Shown: positions 24,320 through 34,335 of the stretch, piece by piece
Numbering within the stretch: the first letter of the stretch is position 1
Layout: every line of letters begins with the position of its first letter
Assembly (NCBI GenBank): GCA_016791265.1
Contig: JAEUMY010000020.1
Location: 62,001 to 126,000 of the forward strand
Source: Betaproteobacteria bacterium
GTDB taxonomy: Bacteria > Pseudomonadota > Gammaproteobacteria > Burkholderiales > Usitatibacteraceae
Reading direction: 5' to 3'
DNA length: 64,000 nt
Translations under genes and position numbers: made by a program
The notes under the pieces: generated by a model
Database searches by the model: none
What the model was told of the DNA's origin: nothing
The model's input: the letters and a program-made list of their open reading frames with translations, nothing else

Positions 24320-27235
24320 CTAGGGGAGTTTGAGTTCGGAAGGGTCGATGCGAGTGGGTTGAAATGCGGGCTCGGCGAATTGAACCTGCGCAGGACTGGC
24401 CGCCGCAACTGCTTCGGGAATGACTTGTGCGGCTTCCTTGCGTTGATAGGCATCGAGCAACTCGTCCTTGAGCTGAGACAGTGCGGCACTGTCGCCTTTC
24501 CGGCTTGCGACGTCCAGGAGCAATTGGAGGAGACGTGTCTCTCGCGCGGCGTCCGGTTGAGGTTGCTCACGTGCGATGGCGATGTGGCGTCTGAGAAGCT
24601 CTTCGGCTTGATCCAGCTCCTTCGCGTCGTGCGCCAATCCCACATAGGCCGCAATCAGATCAGCCATGACTGCATGGTTAGCTGGCAGCGACTGCTGCGC
24701 GACGTCCAGGAGCTTCTGGGTGATTTCGATCGCACGGTCGTGGCCTTCACCTTGTGCCAGACCTTGAATAATGCGAATGCCGACCTCGCAAGCATGGACC
24801 AAAACGGGGCTCGTCTTTGCCAGCGCAAGTACGTTTTGCAGGAGAGACCAGGCCGATTCTGGCTCACGCTCTGACTGGAGCAAGTCAGCCAAATTGCCCA
24901 TCGACGTGAGCGTGTCCGGGTGCTCGTCCCCCAGCACCCGCTGACGCACTGCCAACGCCCGCTGCTGAAGGGCGCGGGCGCCCGCGAGGTCGCCTTGGCT
25001 CTTGAGCGTGCTGGCCAGGTTGTTCATCGAGGTGAGCGTGTCCGGGTGCTCGTCCCCCAACACCCGCTGACTCACCGCCAGCACCCGCTCCTCTAGGGCG
25101 CGGGCGCCTGCGAGATCGCCCTGGTTCCACAGCGTGCTGGCCAGATTGCCCATCGAAGTGAGCGTGGCCGGGTGCTCGTCCCCCAGCACCCGCTGACTCA
25201 CCGCTAGCACCCGTTCCTCAAGGGCGCGGGCGCCCGCAAGGTCGCCTTGGCTCTTGAGCGTGCTGGCCAGGTTGGCCATCGAGGTGAGCGTGGCCGGGTG
25301 CTCGTGCCCCAGCGCCCGCTGACGCACCGCCAGCACCCGCTCCTCAAGGCTGCGGGCGCCCGCGAGATCGCCCTGGTTCCACAGCGTGCTGGCCAGGTTG
25401 CCCATCGAGGTGAGCGCGTCCGGGTGCTCGTCCCCCAACACCCGCTGACCCACCGCCAGCACCCGCTCCTGAAGCGTGCGGGCGCCCGCGAGGTCGCCTT
25501 GGCTTTGAAGCGTGCTGGCCAGGTTGCCCATCGAGGTGAGCGTGTCCGGGTGCTCGTCCCCCAGCACCCGCTGACGCACCGCCAGCACCCGCTCCTGAAG
25601 GGCGCGGGCGCCCGCGAGATCGCCCTGGTTCCACAGCGTGCTGGCCAGGTTGTTCATCGAGGTGAGCGTGGCCGGGTGCTCGTCCCCCTGCACCCGCTGA
25701 CTCACCGCCAGCACCCGTTCCTCAAGGGCGCGGGCGCCCGCGAGGTCGCCTTGGCTCTTGAGCGTGCCGGCCAGGTTGGCCATTGAGGTGAGCGTGGCCG
25801 GGTGCTCGTCCCCCTGCACGCGCTGACGCACTGCCAGCACCCGCTCCTCAAGGGCGCGGGCGCCTGCGAGATCGCCTTGGTTCCAAAGCGTGCTGGCCAG
25901 GTTGCCCATCGTCTTCAGCGTGTCAGGATGCTCATCTCCTTTTGTTTCGCGATACCGGGCCAGCAATTCGCTAAGGATCTGATGAGCCTGGCTGTACTGA
26001 CCAACCGACCCCAGCGCTTCAGCCAACTCCGTTGATGCGTCGATCATCTGGTCAGTGGCCTCACCCATTCCCCTCAACATCTCCACCAACTGCTTCTGCC
26101 GTTCAATCCAATCACGGCGCGCCGCCGCATTCAGACTTTCAAACGGCGTTGCGCGCTGCCTCGCCTGCAGCGCCGCGATCTCGCGCTCCTGGCGAACGCG
26201 CTCCGGCGACTCCCAAGGATGAACACTGTCCGTCACCCAGCGAAGCAAGGCTTCGTAGCTCTTCGCCACCGAGAAGCGATCCTCGGTCGAATCATCCATT
26301 TGCACCGCGATGCGCTCGCCGAACGCGAAGTCCGGTGAATGCTGCACTTGAACATCGTTGAAGTAGGCAGTGAGGTCGCAGTCATCCAGATCGTAGGCGG
26401 CGGCCAGCGTCTGTTTGAATAGCGGCTCATAACCCTCGACTTGCGCATCACCATTGCGCCAGATGGCACGCAGGGCGTCTCGGGTCGAGTCGATGCGGGA
26501 AGGCAACGGGTAGACAATCAACGGCCGGTAGTCCTCCGATGACCGGCGATATTCCACTGCGCGGCGTACGCGGTCGGACACGCCTTCCAGGCTTTGCCGG
26601 CTGGGCGTGAACACCACCACCAGCTTCTCGGGCAGCAACATGGTGCAGATGCCGCTGGTGTCTGAAAGTCCGGTGCGGGAGTCGATCAGCACATAGCGAA
26701 AGCGGCTGGCCAGCGCGCTGGCGAATGCGGTGAAAAAGCGCGGCTGGGCCGCGAACATGCGCTCCCAATCCAGCATGCCCATGCGGCTGGCATAGCCCGC
26801 GTAAAACGCACCAGCTTTGAGCAGATGCACGTTTGGCACATCGGTCCGGATCACATGATCGTCCAGGCGGGAGTCAGCGAGAAGAGCACTGATCTCCCCG
26901 TCTTCCTGCTGCTCTGCAAGCGCCCGCCAGTCGACGGAAAGGAGCTTGTTCTGGTAACCGCTGAAAAGTTCCACCAGTCCGGCATGTTGCGAATATTCGC
27001 TGATTGCGGTCGCGCCCTGCCCGAATCGACCTGCCACACGGTCGGCGAAGTAGTGATGCAACCCTGGCGCCTCCAAGTCCCAGTCGATGACCAGGATGCG
27101 GTCCTGACCCTTTGACGCACGCGATAGAAGACAAGCCACGTTGGCCAGGGCCATGGTGCGGCCTGTGCCGCCCTTGTAGGAGTAGAAGGTGATGACCTCG
27201 CCCTGTACGACTGGGGCTTCAGTTGACGGATTCAT
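24320..27235 (-). CDS. KGGTGR-motif (ParA/MinD-like) ATPase with TPR array
   Basis: 971 residues from the ATG at 27235, which has GGTGA five bases upstream overlapping the previous stop. The deviant P-loop KGGTGRT lies at residues 21-27 in FYSYKGGTGRTMALANVA, followed by RILVIDWDLEAPGLHHYF. These are hallmarks of the ATPase family found in FxSxx-COOH-type TPR proteins (FxsT), as I recall. After residue about 420 come nine or ten 42-residue TPRs, eight nearly identical, then divergent TPRs to the C terminus. The palindrome at 26989 encodes SEYSQ. It acts with the upstream TIR-like and downstream cyclase genes. Confidence 0.85.
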   Translation of the reverse strand: MNPSTEAPVVQGEVITFYSYKGGTGRTMALANVACLLSRASKGQDRILVIDWDLEAPGLHHYFADRVAGRFGQGATAISEYSQHAGLVELFSGYQNKLLSVDWRALAEQQEDGEISALLADSRLDDHVIRTDVPNVHLLKAGAFYAGYASRMGMLDWERMFAAQPRFFTAFASALASRFRYVLIDSRTGLSDTSGICTMLLPEKLVVVFTPSRQSLEGVSDRVRRAVEYRRSSEDYRPLIVYPLPSRIDSTRDALRAIWRNGDAQVEGYEPLFKQTLAAAYDLDDCDLTAYFNDVQVQHSPDFAFGERIAVQMDDSTEDRFSVAKSYEALLRWVTDSVHPWESPERVRQEREIAALQARQRATPFESLNAAARRDWIERQKQLVEMLRGMGEATDQMIDASTELAEALGSVGQYSQAHQILSELLARYRETKGDEHPDTLKTMGNLASTLWNQGDLAGARALEERVLAVRQRVQGDEHPATLTSMANLAGTLKSQGDLAGARALEERVLAVSQRVQGDEHPATLTSMNNLASTLWNQGDLAGARALQERVLAVRQRVLGDEHPDTLTSMGNLASTLQSQGDLAGARTLQERVLAVGQRVLGDEHPDALTSMGNLASTLWNQGDLAGARSLEERVLAVRQRALGHEHPATLTSMANLASTLKSQGDLAGARALEERVLAVSQRVLGDEHPATLTSMGNLASTLWNQGDLAGARALEERVLAVSQRVLGDEHPDTLTSMNNLASTLKSQGDLAGARALQQRALAVRQRVLGDEHPDTLTSMGNLADLLQSEREPESAWSLLQNVLALAKTSPVLVHACEVGIRIIQGLAQGEGHDRAIEITQKLLDVAQQSLPANHAVMADLIAAYVGLAHDAKELDQAEELLRRHIAIAREQPQPDAARETRLLQLLLDVASRKGDSAALSQLKDELLDAYQRKEAAQVIPEAVAAASPAQVQFAEPAFQPTRIDPSELKLP
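24840..26010. repeat. 126-bp tandem repeat array encoding TPRs (ATPase gene)
   Basis: Nine to ten 126-bp units, consensus GDLAGARALEERVLAVRQRV followed by LGDEHP and a NLA-STL-Q ending. The last three residues alternate WNQ / KSQ or QSQ through eight units, showing a 252-bp higher-order period. Confidence 0.88.
26989..27000. repeat. Iterated palindrome, copy 14
   Basis: In the KGGTGR ATPase gene, EYS frame (ISEYSQHAG). Confidence 0.95.
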
Positions 27236-27240
27236 GGCAT

Positions 27241-27876
27241 TCACCGTGGAAAACTTGGCGCTTGCTCCGCCCATTCCGGAAGGATCCCCTTTGCGGGAAG
27301 TGGCAAGCCGCAGCAGCTGACATGCTCGCCATTCACTTCAGGGTGCTGCCGCAACAACTCGCGCAACTCCTGGATGGTCTGCTTGATTTCCATGATTCCC
27401 TTATAGAGATCATCGTTACTCTTCAGCAGGTTGCGCTTTGGTCGCTGGGCAAGGTACGCGCTCAGATCCAGGACGTTGCGCGCGTCCTGCCCCAACTCGG
27501 CAGGTGCCTTATCTCGTTTGACCAGCGAAATAGGGATGATGAAATGCGTGGCCTCGCCTACTTCGCCTAGCAATTTGCGGCGCTTGTCGGAAATGTCCTG
27601 CATGAGTTTGAACTCTCGCCGGCAATAGTCCCGGCGCCCATACTCCGGGCAATAGATGACAATCATGCAGTAGCTTCGACAGATGGCGTCATGCAAGACC
27701 TTGTCATATTGATCGTGAAGCTTGAGTCGCTCTTCATCGAAGTAAACGATCTCGGACACGAATCCGTCGAGTTCCTCCTTGATGGCCTCGTACACCTCGC
27801 GAACCAACGAAGCGAGGCGACCGCCCTTCTCTCGTGGATGCGGATAGCTGATGAAACATGCATTCTCGAATTTCAT
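27241..27876 (-). CDS. TIR-like protein partnered with the KGGTGR ATPase
   Basis: 211 residues from the ATG with an excellent GGAGGAA site at 27882. The fold runs CFISYPHPREKGGRLASLV, then EIVYFDEERLKLHDQY, then CMIVIYCPEYG, then DYCRREFKLMQ with the candidate catalytic Glu at residue 88. Next comes a longer helical C-terminal region. It resembles the TIR-like FxsC class that accompanies FxsT-type ATPases in FxSxx-COOH systems, although no FxsA peptide or radical-SAM FxsB was seen. The stop lies five bases before the ATPase start. Confidence 0.75.
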   Translation of the reverse strand: MKFENACFISYPHPREKGGRLASLVREVYEAIKEELDGFVSEIVYFDEERLKLHDQYDKVLHDAICRSYCMIVIYCPEYGRRDYCRREFKLMQDISDKRRKLLGEVGEATHFIIPISLVKRDKAPAELGQDARNVLDLSAYLAQRPKRNLLKSNDDLYKGIMEIKQTIQELRELLRQHPEVNGEHVSCCGLPLPAKGILPEWAEQAPSFPR

Positions 27877-28020
27877 GATTCCTCCGACCCTGATGTGTCG
27901 CGCTCCTATACACCTGAACAATACTGAAGCCGCCTGAGAACCCTGCTGTTGCCTGTCCCGACATGACCGCAACGACCTCCAAGCCAGCCCGCTGGACTCA
28001 TGGCAATTGCCTTTGAACCA

Positions 28021-31000
28021 TCATGCCTGCTTCCCTCCACCGGACTTGTTCTTCTTGCCCGTTGTTGTTGTCTTGCGCTTGGTCTTGCCGCTCAGGCGCT
28101 TCGCAGTTGCGCTTGCTTCGGCCTTTGTCTTCTTCAGCCCGCTCTGTACCGGTTCCTTGAGTTTTGTCTTCGACCCAGGTTTGGTTTGCGTGACGGGTGT
28201 CCCCTTCGATGCAGCCTCGGCAGCTTTACCCTTTGCCGACTGGCGGCGCCTTGCTGCGGCGGGTCGTGTGACTTCGTAGTCAACGCGCAGATCCGCCTGG
28301 CTTGTGTCTTTCGCACTGTCCCTGCTGGCGGTGCTGGCCCGCAGGTTGTCCAGCTCCACTGCGATGGCCTCTAGCCAGTCTGCGGCTTTCAAATCAGTTT
28401 CGCTGGCTCGGCAACGGAACAACCGAGCCAGGATTCTCCAATGCTCGATGACGGAGTCCCATTGTGGTTTAGGCCCTGGCACATGCTTTGTGGCGTCAAC
28501 GTAGCGGGCCGCGACCCTTCTGGGCGCCATCTCCCGGGGCGCAATTTCGTTTGACTCGTACTCGCCCGTGACCAGCGCCGCCGTGACCTCCGCATCGATC
28601 ACGCCCACCGCGTCCCACATCCTTCCTTCCTTGTTGAATCTCTCTTTGCTCCCTTCCCCATAGGCGTTGGCCCATTCAGCGCCCTTGGCCATGACGTCAA
28701 ATGGAGGATTGTCGGCCAGCAGGCTCATCGCGACTGCATTCAACACGCCATAGTTGGCGCTGCCCGGTGATTGCTGGTCCACGCCGGCCAAGTAGGCTCT
28801 TGCTGAAAGGCTGGCCCACTGAGACATCTCCTTGGTCCACTTCTTCTGCCCGGCGCAAAGCAAGACAACTTTTCGTTTCAATGCGCTGCCCAGGATGCCC
28901 GCGCGCTCACCGTTTCCAGCTAGCGATCTGAATCGCGATTCCATGGCCTGGGCTTCCGCAAGGAGAGAGGCCTCCGCCTTCGCATCCCTGCCGACAACAG
29001 GCTCAAGCATGCGCAGGAGTCCGTGGAGCCTGTGAAGCGCATCATTCGCGCCCGCCTCCTTCGGCCGGCCATAACGCGCCTGAAGGTTGGCGGCGAGTTC
29101 CACGCAGCCCAAGGGGACTCTCTCCATCCGGTCATGTCCCGCCATTGCCCGGCCAAGATGTTCCAGGGCAAGTTTGGCACCTGGCTCGCCCAGCTTCGCA
29201 TACAGGCTTCCGATTCGCGCCTGCACACCCGGGCTTTCCATCCAACCCGGGGCCGAGCGTGCGCTGAAGGCATCGAGCTGCCTCTTGACCCACGCCACAT
29301 CGAGCTCCTTTCCTTGGTCCAGCTCCCCGGCCATCACTTGCAACGCCTGATACAGCTCCTGTATGGAGGCGAAGGGCTTGAAGGCGCCTTTTCGATTGCC
29401 GCCATCATTGTGAAGTCGGAAAACCGGGTTGCCGTAGGCCTGATAGGCGCCGAAAGTGTTCACGTCCGGATGTTGATAGTAAGTCGCTTTCCGCGCCTGG
29501 TACACGGCATCGCCAAATGGGGAGCCCTCGCGCACCAGTTGGTGAAGCAGCGTGAGCGCGAATGTCTTGGCAGCGGCGTCTTCCACCTCCCACCCGGCAA
29601 CCACGACACAGCGCACCCCCGCCTTGATCAGCTCGTGCGCCAGGCTGGCCGCGAGCCGCCCAGACGAGTTCGGCCCCGTCCTCATGCGGCCAAGGTGACA
29701 ACAGTTGAGAAACACCAATTCTGGAATGGGGTGCATCTTGCCGACTTCGGCGGCACCGAGAATCAAGCCCCCTGAGAGCGCCACGCCAGAGCGCAACATG
29801 CCTTGCGCATCGATCAGTTCGAAGACGCCGTGGGCGGCAATGGTGAGAATGCGATAGTCGCGCTCGTACAGGGCGTTGAAGACTTCCAGAGCCGTCACAT
29901 CAGGACCAATCTTCGCAGTCACTTCGTAGTCGGCTGCCTTGAGCAACTCCACAATGGCTTCCGCCTCTTGCTCCGCGCCAGGCAAGTCCAACAGCGCGTC
30001 CTTCTGGCCAGCGGCCCACCCGCGATCAAGCTTGCTGCGGAACCCTGCCGTGGAAGGATTGCCAATCACGAGCGCGTTGTTGCCCACCGCCTCGCGCACC
30101 TGCGGGCGAAAGTCGCTGGTGATCAGCGTGCGCACCACACGGGTCTGCACGACCAGCGGTTCACCATCGGCTTCCAGCATCTCCCACGGGATGTTGGCCG
30201 TAGCGGCATCCAGCATCAAAAGGATGTTGTCCGCCTCTTTCGCCGCCTCCATGTAGTCCACTGGCACCAACAGATGAAAGAGTGTTCGTCCCAACGACAA
30301 ATCACGATGATGTTCCACGCCGCGAATCGTCTGGCTCACCAGAGACTCCACCAGGCTCGGCTGATTCTGCTCAATGGTCTCCTCGGACCGCGCTCTGCGC
30401 CCGGTGAAGATGAATCTGAGCTTGCCGGGCAATGTGGCGGAACCCTCCGTGGCGGGCTTTCCCTTCGGATCATCGGCCGACGTGATCTGCATTTGAGGCC
30501 ACTGATCGTTCGGTGGGTCCAGGGTGAGCCGTTCTCGCGCCCCTTCACCCTCAATCAGAAAGGCATCGGGTTTGATTTTGACCGATGTGTGAGCGAGCTC
30601 CGAAGCCATCAGTTCAGGCAACTGCCGAACCACATGGGCCGCCGTGGTGGCGGCATCCCGATACAACTCGACGAAAGTGAGCTGAGTGACACCCTGGACA
30701 TGCTGATTCTCCGCTGGCACCGAGAGTCGAAATGCCTCGCAAGCTTGAGCGATGCCCAGTGTCACCGTGGCCACCGAGTCGCGGACACTCATGCGAACAC
30801 TGGAGCTGTAGCCCAGCAACAGACTGTAAAGCTCAACTTGCGGCGGCTGGCCCTTTTCCGCGGCGCGCTCGTTCATGTCGAACAGATACCTGATGACGCC
30901 GGCGCGCACGGTCTCGAGCAAACCCTGCCGTGTCAGCTCGCCAAGCCGCCCCATTCCCACGACCAATGCTCCGCGGCTGCGCGACACGCCCGTGTCATCC

Positions 31001-34000
31001 GACCCACTGGGCATCATCACCAATGTGCTTGTGCCAGTGCGGCCAGCGTACACGCCGGCATTGGACCGCTCGGACAGCCCGCCGCCGACCAGCAACTGGT
31101 CAATCAACGCCTCGGCATAGGAAATGGGATCGCCCTCATAGTGCCCAACCATGATCGGCGCTTGCACATAGCGCAGATCCATCGCACGCACTGCGACTCT
31201 CAACACATGCGCTTTTGAGATGACTTTCGGCAGACTGGGTGAACCGCCGAGCAATGTCTCGACCAGACCGCGAGGGCTGAGATCTTCTGGCAGGGACGCC
31301 GGACCGCGAGCGAATATTCGCGATACGGCCGCGCCACGAGTCTGGGACATCGGTTTCAACTGGGTGGTCACGCCGCGATCCAGCAATTCGCGCAGCGCAT
31401 CGAAGTATTGCTGTGTATTGACCAGGTCGCCATGTTTGGCCGGCATGCACCAGTATCGATCGTCGCTCAGCCAATCCAGCTTGCTCGAAGCCCAGGTGAC
31501 AGTACCATCGCCGTCGGAAGTGCAGAGAATCCTGACGCGCCCATTCTGAATATCCACACCACAGGGCGTGTCCTCCCCCTGCCCGCAGACATAGGCGATG
31601 CGGCCGACTTCAGGCAATGGCCCAGCGCCTTCCAGGCCGCTCCAAAATTGCTTTGCCGCTTTCAGATCAGTCTCTGCTGGCTGGCCACCCAACTGGCGGC
31701 CAAACAAACGGTCGTTGTTGGCCGCCGCCAAGCTGGCCCAGGTCGCTGTCCGGTACAGGTCAAGTGTTGAGGCACCTGCATCCACGAATCCCGGCCTCGG
31801 CAGCAGTTGCAGCGCGCCTTTGAACCCTGACGCGATCTGCAAGACCTGGCCAAACGAGTGCGTGAAATCCAGCGTCGCGAGCGCGCGCATCCGCGCGCTG
31901 CGGCCCAGCAGGTTTTCAACCATCGAGTAAGAGCCATGATTGGGTGTGCCCAGCATCACCCAGCGCCCGCCCGGCCGGTCCGTGATGCGCTTCCACAGAT
32001 CTGGCATCTGCTTGAACAACTCCCGCACCACCAACCCGCCCATGCTGTGGCTCACCAGCCTGACAGGTTGGTTGGGATGCTCTTTCAACAACCGCTTGAT
32101 CAATTCCTGCAACCGCTGAACGGTGCGCGTGATGTCTTCACGCCAGTCGTACGCAAAGCACTCCACCCAGTGACTGTGGCTGATGTACTCGGCGAAGCCG
32201 CCGTAGTAGTTGTCCAGGACATCCTCGGCTGACACGCCGGGCTGATCCATCGCGATCCGCGCCAGGCCACCTCCGGCAAGGCTCGGGACGTCCAGCCAGA
32301 TGCGATTACCCTTGCCCGGCTCGCCGGGCGCTCCTGGCCACACCTCAAGATGCGAGCCCATGATGCCCGGCAACAGGATGAGCACGGGCTGGCGGTCTTT
32401 TTCCTTGGCACTCCGCGTGCCCTGCCAGTGCAGCCGTTCACGCTCGATCGGCGTGGGCAACGGTGCCCGCTCGGTGAATCCCTCCACACGACGGGGTCCG
32501 TTTTCGACCAGCCACTGCAGCACGGCGGAGCGCGTCGTCGCGTTGCGAAAGTATGAAAAGTGGCTTGCCGTGCTGGCGCGCTCCAGCCAGACATGCGCGC
32601 CCTCCGCCGCCACGCCCGCGAGCATGGACCGCGTGTTCACCACGAGATCGTTGGGCAGGTTGTTGAAGAAGGCTCGGTCGGTGAAGGCCACCACCACGCG
32701 CCACCACGCGGCGCCGCCTTCCAGATCGCCCGCGATGACCGCCATGGCAATGTCCGTCTGGCGAGGTGCTTGCACGAGCAATCGACCCAGCGGCGCATCC
32801 GGCAGCATGGCCTCGATGCCCGGCACCACGTGCGGCTCGAAGCGGCGCTTGGCGATCTCCAGCACGATGCGCTTGTTCACCGCGAGCAACTTGTCGAGCG
32901 CTGCCCGCCCCGCGAAGGCGCCTGCGCCGCCAGTCATGCTTCCCAGCGCCAGGCCGCCAGCCCAACCCAACGCCTTCACGACCAGACCGAGAAGACCAGA
33001 CAGGAACACATCCAGATTTTCCGCCGCCAGCAAGGTGCCGGCCGCTGGCGCGGCCACGCGCACATAACTGCGGATGCGAAATTTCTTCTGGTCCAGCAGA
33101 TCGAACAGCTCACCGAGCTTCTTCCGCTCCTCCTGCTCGTACCACTCCCGCAACTCGCGCGCCCAGGGCTGCGCTCCGTCTTCCACGTTTTCGTCCGGCA
33201 ACGCGCGGCGCTGATACTGCCGCAATAGCGCTTCCCGTCCCGCGCCAGCACTGCCCAGACACAACAAGTCTCCGACCAGGCCACCGCGCGAATGGGTCAC
33301 CAATGAAAACGCCGCGCCGGGCGGCAACAGCCGTGCCACCGTCAGCGCGTTGTCGATGGGGCTCCGCGAAAAGGTGCGATGCTCCAATGCGAATATTCGC
33401 TCTCCAAAGCGCCCGCGGAGCCTTCCCCAGGCATCGGCATGGCTGGCCAGTTCGGAGAAGCTGCCCAGTGTGCTTGAAGCCGTGCCGTGGATGAACAGCA
33501 ACGCTTCTTCGCCTGCCCACTTCAGCCGGCCGTCATCCGCCTTCAGGCAATCTGAAGCCTGCAAAGCGCCGCCCGAGTGCCAATGGTAAACACCCTCTTC
33601 ATCCGCGAGCTGGGACTCCACTGCCGCCATGAGCGCCTGCGCGCCAGCCCAGGAGGTCAGGGCCATGGCCTCCTTCGGCTCGACGTTCAAACCGCGAGAT
33701 TTCACCCACGCCCGCACCTGCCTTTGCGCCACCGCTTGCGCGTCATCCGCGAGCGGGTCCGGCCCCAACGCCAGCCGCTTGACCGTTCGCCACAAGGCCC
33801 GGCCAACACCCGCGCGGCTGGGTTCGTCCGCCATGACGGACTGCAAGCGCAGAAAGTCGACCTTTCCGTCCCGAATGGCGTCGGGGTACTGCTCGGACAC
33901 CACATCCAGCAGGCGATCAGCTCGAATGAAGAGGGTTTCGCCCTCGGCCGTTTCCAACGCCAGCAATTGGTCGTGCGCCACGGCCTCGGTGCTGACTGCG

Positions 34001-34209
34001 CCGCCCGCCGCTCGCGAGACGCTATTCAGATCGATGCTGCCTTCGACCGTCAGCGTGGCGAGCAGCGGGTCAGACTGCGGGCCAAGCTGAGCAAGCGCGC
34101 CGCCACGAGTCCGCGAGCGCAAGACTTCCGGCGGCTCGACCGCGCCATCCCCCATGGTTTTCGGCAACAGCAATTGGATTGGCGGTGTCGGCTGGGATGG
34201 TGATGACAT
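28021..34209 (-). CDS. Giant double alpha/beta-hydrolase plus CHAT caspase-like protease
   Basis: 2062 residues, perfect AGGAGG site. Residues about 235-460 hold an alpha/beta-hydrolase-like domain (LFIHGTAS, nucleophile elbow THSRGG near 305). Residues about 605-860 hold a second, lipase/LCAT-like one (LILLPGIMGSHLEVWPG, elbow SHSMGG near 717, LGTPNHGS). Residues about 1320-1590 are a CHAT domain with IPWEMLEAD, catalytic His in TIAAHG (near 1456) and Cys in FLNCCHLG (near 1502), then AGWEVEDAAAKTFALTLLHQ. A helical region and a lysine-rich tail of about 75 residues end the protein. Likely a regulated protease with lipase-type accessory activity in a conflict system. Confidence 0.83.
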   Translation of the reverse strand: MSSPSQPTPPIQLLLPKTMGDGAVEPPEVLRSRTRGGALAQLGPQSDPLLATLTVEGSIDLNSVSRAAGGAVSTEAVAHDQLLALETAEGETLFIRADRLLDVVSEQYPDAIRDGKVDFLRLQSVMADEPSRAGVGRALWRTVKRLALGPDPLADDAQAVAQRQVRAWVKSRGLNVEPKEAMALTSWAGAQALMAAVESQLADEEGVYHWHSGGALQASDCLKADDGRLKWAGEEALLFIHGTASSTLGSFSELASHADAWGRLRGRFGERIFALEHRTFSRSPIDNALTVARLLPPGAAFSLVTHSRGGLVGDLLCLGSAGAGREALLRQYQRRALPDENVEDGAQPWARELREWYEQEERKKLGELFDLLDQKKFRIRSYVRVAAPAAGTLLAAENLDVFLSGLLGLVVKALGWAGGLALGSMTGGAGAFAGRAALDKLLAVNKRIVLEIAKRRFEPHVVPGIEAMLPDAPLGRLLVQAPRQTDIAMAVIAGDLEGGAAWWRVVVAFTDRAFFNNLPNDLVVNTRSMLAGVAAEGAHVWLERASTASHFSYFRNATTRSAVLQWLVENGPRRVEGFTERAPLPTPIERERLHWQGTRSAKEKDRQPVLILLPGIMGSHLEVWPGAPGEPGKGNRIWLDVPSLAGGGLARIAMDQPGVSAEDVLDNYYGGFAEYISHSHWVECFAYDWREDITRTVQRLQELIKRLLKEHPNQPVRLVSHSMGGLVVRELFKQMPDLWKRITDRPGGRWVMLGTPNHGSYSMVENLLGRSARMRALATLDFTHSFGQVLQIASGFKGALQLLPRPGFVDAGASTLDLYRTATWASLAAANNDRLFGRQLGGQPAETDLKAAKQFWSGLEGAGPLPEVGRIAYVCGQGEDTPCGVDIQNGRVRILCTSDGDGTVTWASSKLDWLSDDRYWCMPAKHGDLVNTQQYFDALRELLDRGVTTQLKPMSQTRGAAVSRIFARGPASLPEDLSPRGLVETLLGGSPSLPKVISKAHVLRVAVRAMDLRYVQAPIMVGHYEGDPISYAEALIDQLLVGGGLSERSNAGVYAGRTGTSTLVMMPSGSDDTGVSRSRGALVVGMGRLGELTRQGLLETVRAGVIRYLFDMNERAAEKGQPPQVELYSLLLGYSSSVRMSVRDSVATVTLGIAQACEAFRLSVPAENQHVQGVTQLTFVELYRDAATTAAHVVRQLPELMASELAHTSVKIKPDAFLIEGEGARERLTLDPPNDQWPQMQITSADDPKGKPATEGSATLPGKLRFIFTGRRARSEETIEQNQPSLVESLVSQTIRGVEHHRDLSLGRTLFHLLVPVDYMEAAKEADNILLMLDAATANIPWEMLEADGEPLVVQTRVVRTLITSDFRPQVREAVGNNALVIGNPSTAGFRSKLDRGWAAGQKDALLDLPGAEQEAEAIVELLKAADYEVTAKIGPDVTALEVFNALYERDYRILTIAAHGVFELIDAQGMLRSGVALSGGLILGAAEVGKMHPIPELVFLNCCHLGRMRTGPNSSGRLAASLAHELIKAGVRCVVVAGWEVEDAAAKTFALTLLHQLVREGSPFGDAVYQARKATYYQHPDVNTFGAYQAYGNPVFRLHNDGGNRKGAFKPFASIQELYQALQVMAGELDQGKELDVAWVKRQLDAFSARSAPGWMESPGVQARIGSLYAKLGEPGAKLALEHLGRAMAGHDRMERVPLGCVELAANLQARYGRPKEAGANDALHRLHGLLRMLEPVVGRDAKAEASLLAEAQAMESRFRSLAGNGERAGILGSALKRKVVLLCAGQKKWTKEMSQWASLSARAYLAGVDQQSPGSANYGVLNAVAMSLLADNPPFDVMAKGAEWANAYGEGSKERFNKEGRMWDAVGVIDAEVTAALVTGEYESNEIAPREMAPRRVAARYVDATKHVPGPKPQWDSVIEHWRILARLFRCRASETDLKAADWLEAIAVELDNLRASTASRDSAKDTSQADLRVDYEVTRPAAARRRQSAKGKAAEAASKGTPVTQTKPGSKTKLKEPVQSGLKKTKAEASATAKRLSGKTKRKTTTTGKKNKSGGGKQA
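31310..31321. repeat. Iterated palindrome, copy 15
   Basis: In the CHAT gene, RIFA frame (VSRIFARGP), between the second hydrolase and CHAT domains. Confidence 0.95.
33389..33400. repeat. Iterated palindrome, copy 16
   Basis: In the CHAT gene, RIFA frame (GERIFALEH), in the first hydrolase domain. Confidence 0.95.
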
Positions 34210-34297
34210 GCGGCCTCCTGGGTGCGGTGCGCGGCTGGGTGGAGTGGGTCGAGTTCGGCTAATCGGCTGGTGTCGGTGTCATGACTCGGCAGCGACT

Positions 34298-34309
34298 GCG
34301 AATATTCGC
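34298..34309. repeat. Iterated palindrome, copy 17
   Basis: Between the TIR-STAND and CHAT genes, the only intergenic copy inside the conflict island. Confidence 0.95.
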
Positions 34310-34335
34310 AATGGGGCCGCTGATGTCACGCTTGC

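Noticed and set aside
18556..26989. Absence of the palindrome from 18.6 to 27.0 kb as proof of recent island acquisition
   Set aside because: With a mean spacing of about 2 kb, one gap of 8.4 kb among some 32 intervals is not rare, and three coding copies plus one intergenic copy lie elsewhere in the island.
29803..31218. 471-residue plus-strand ORF opposite the CHAT gene
   Set aside because: The minus frame has intact CHAT and hydrolase motifs; the plus frame has none.
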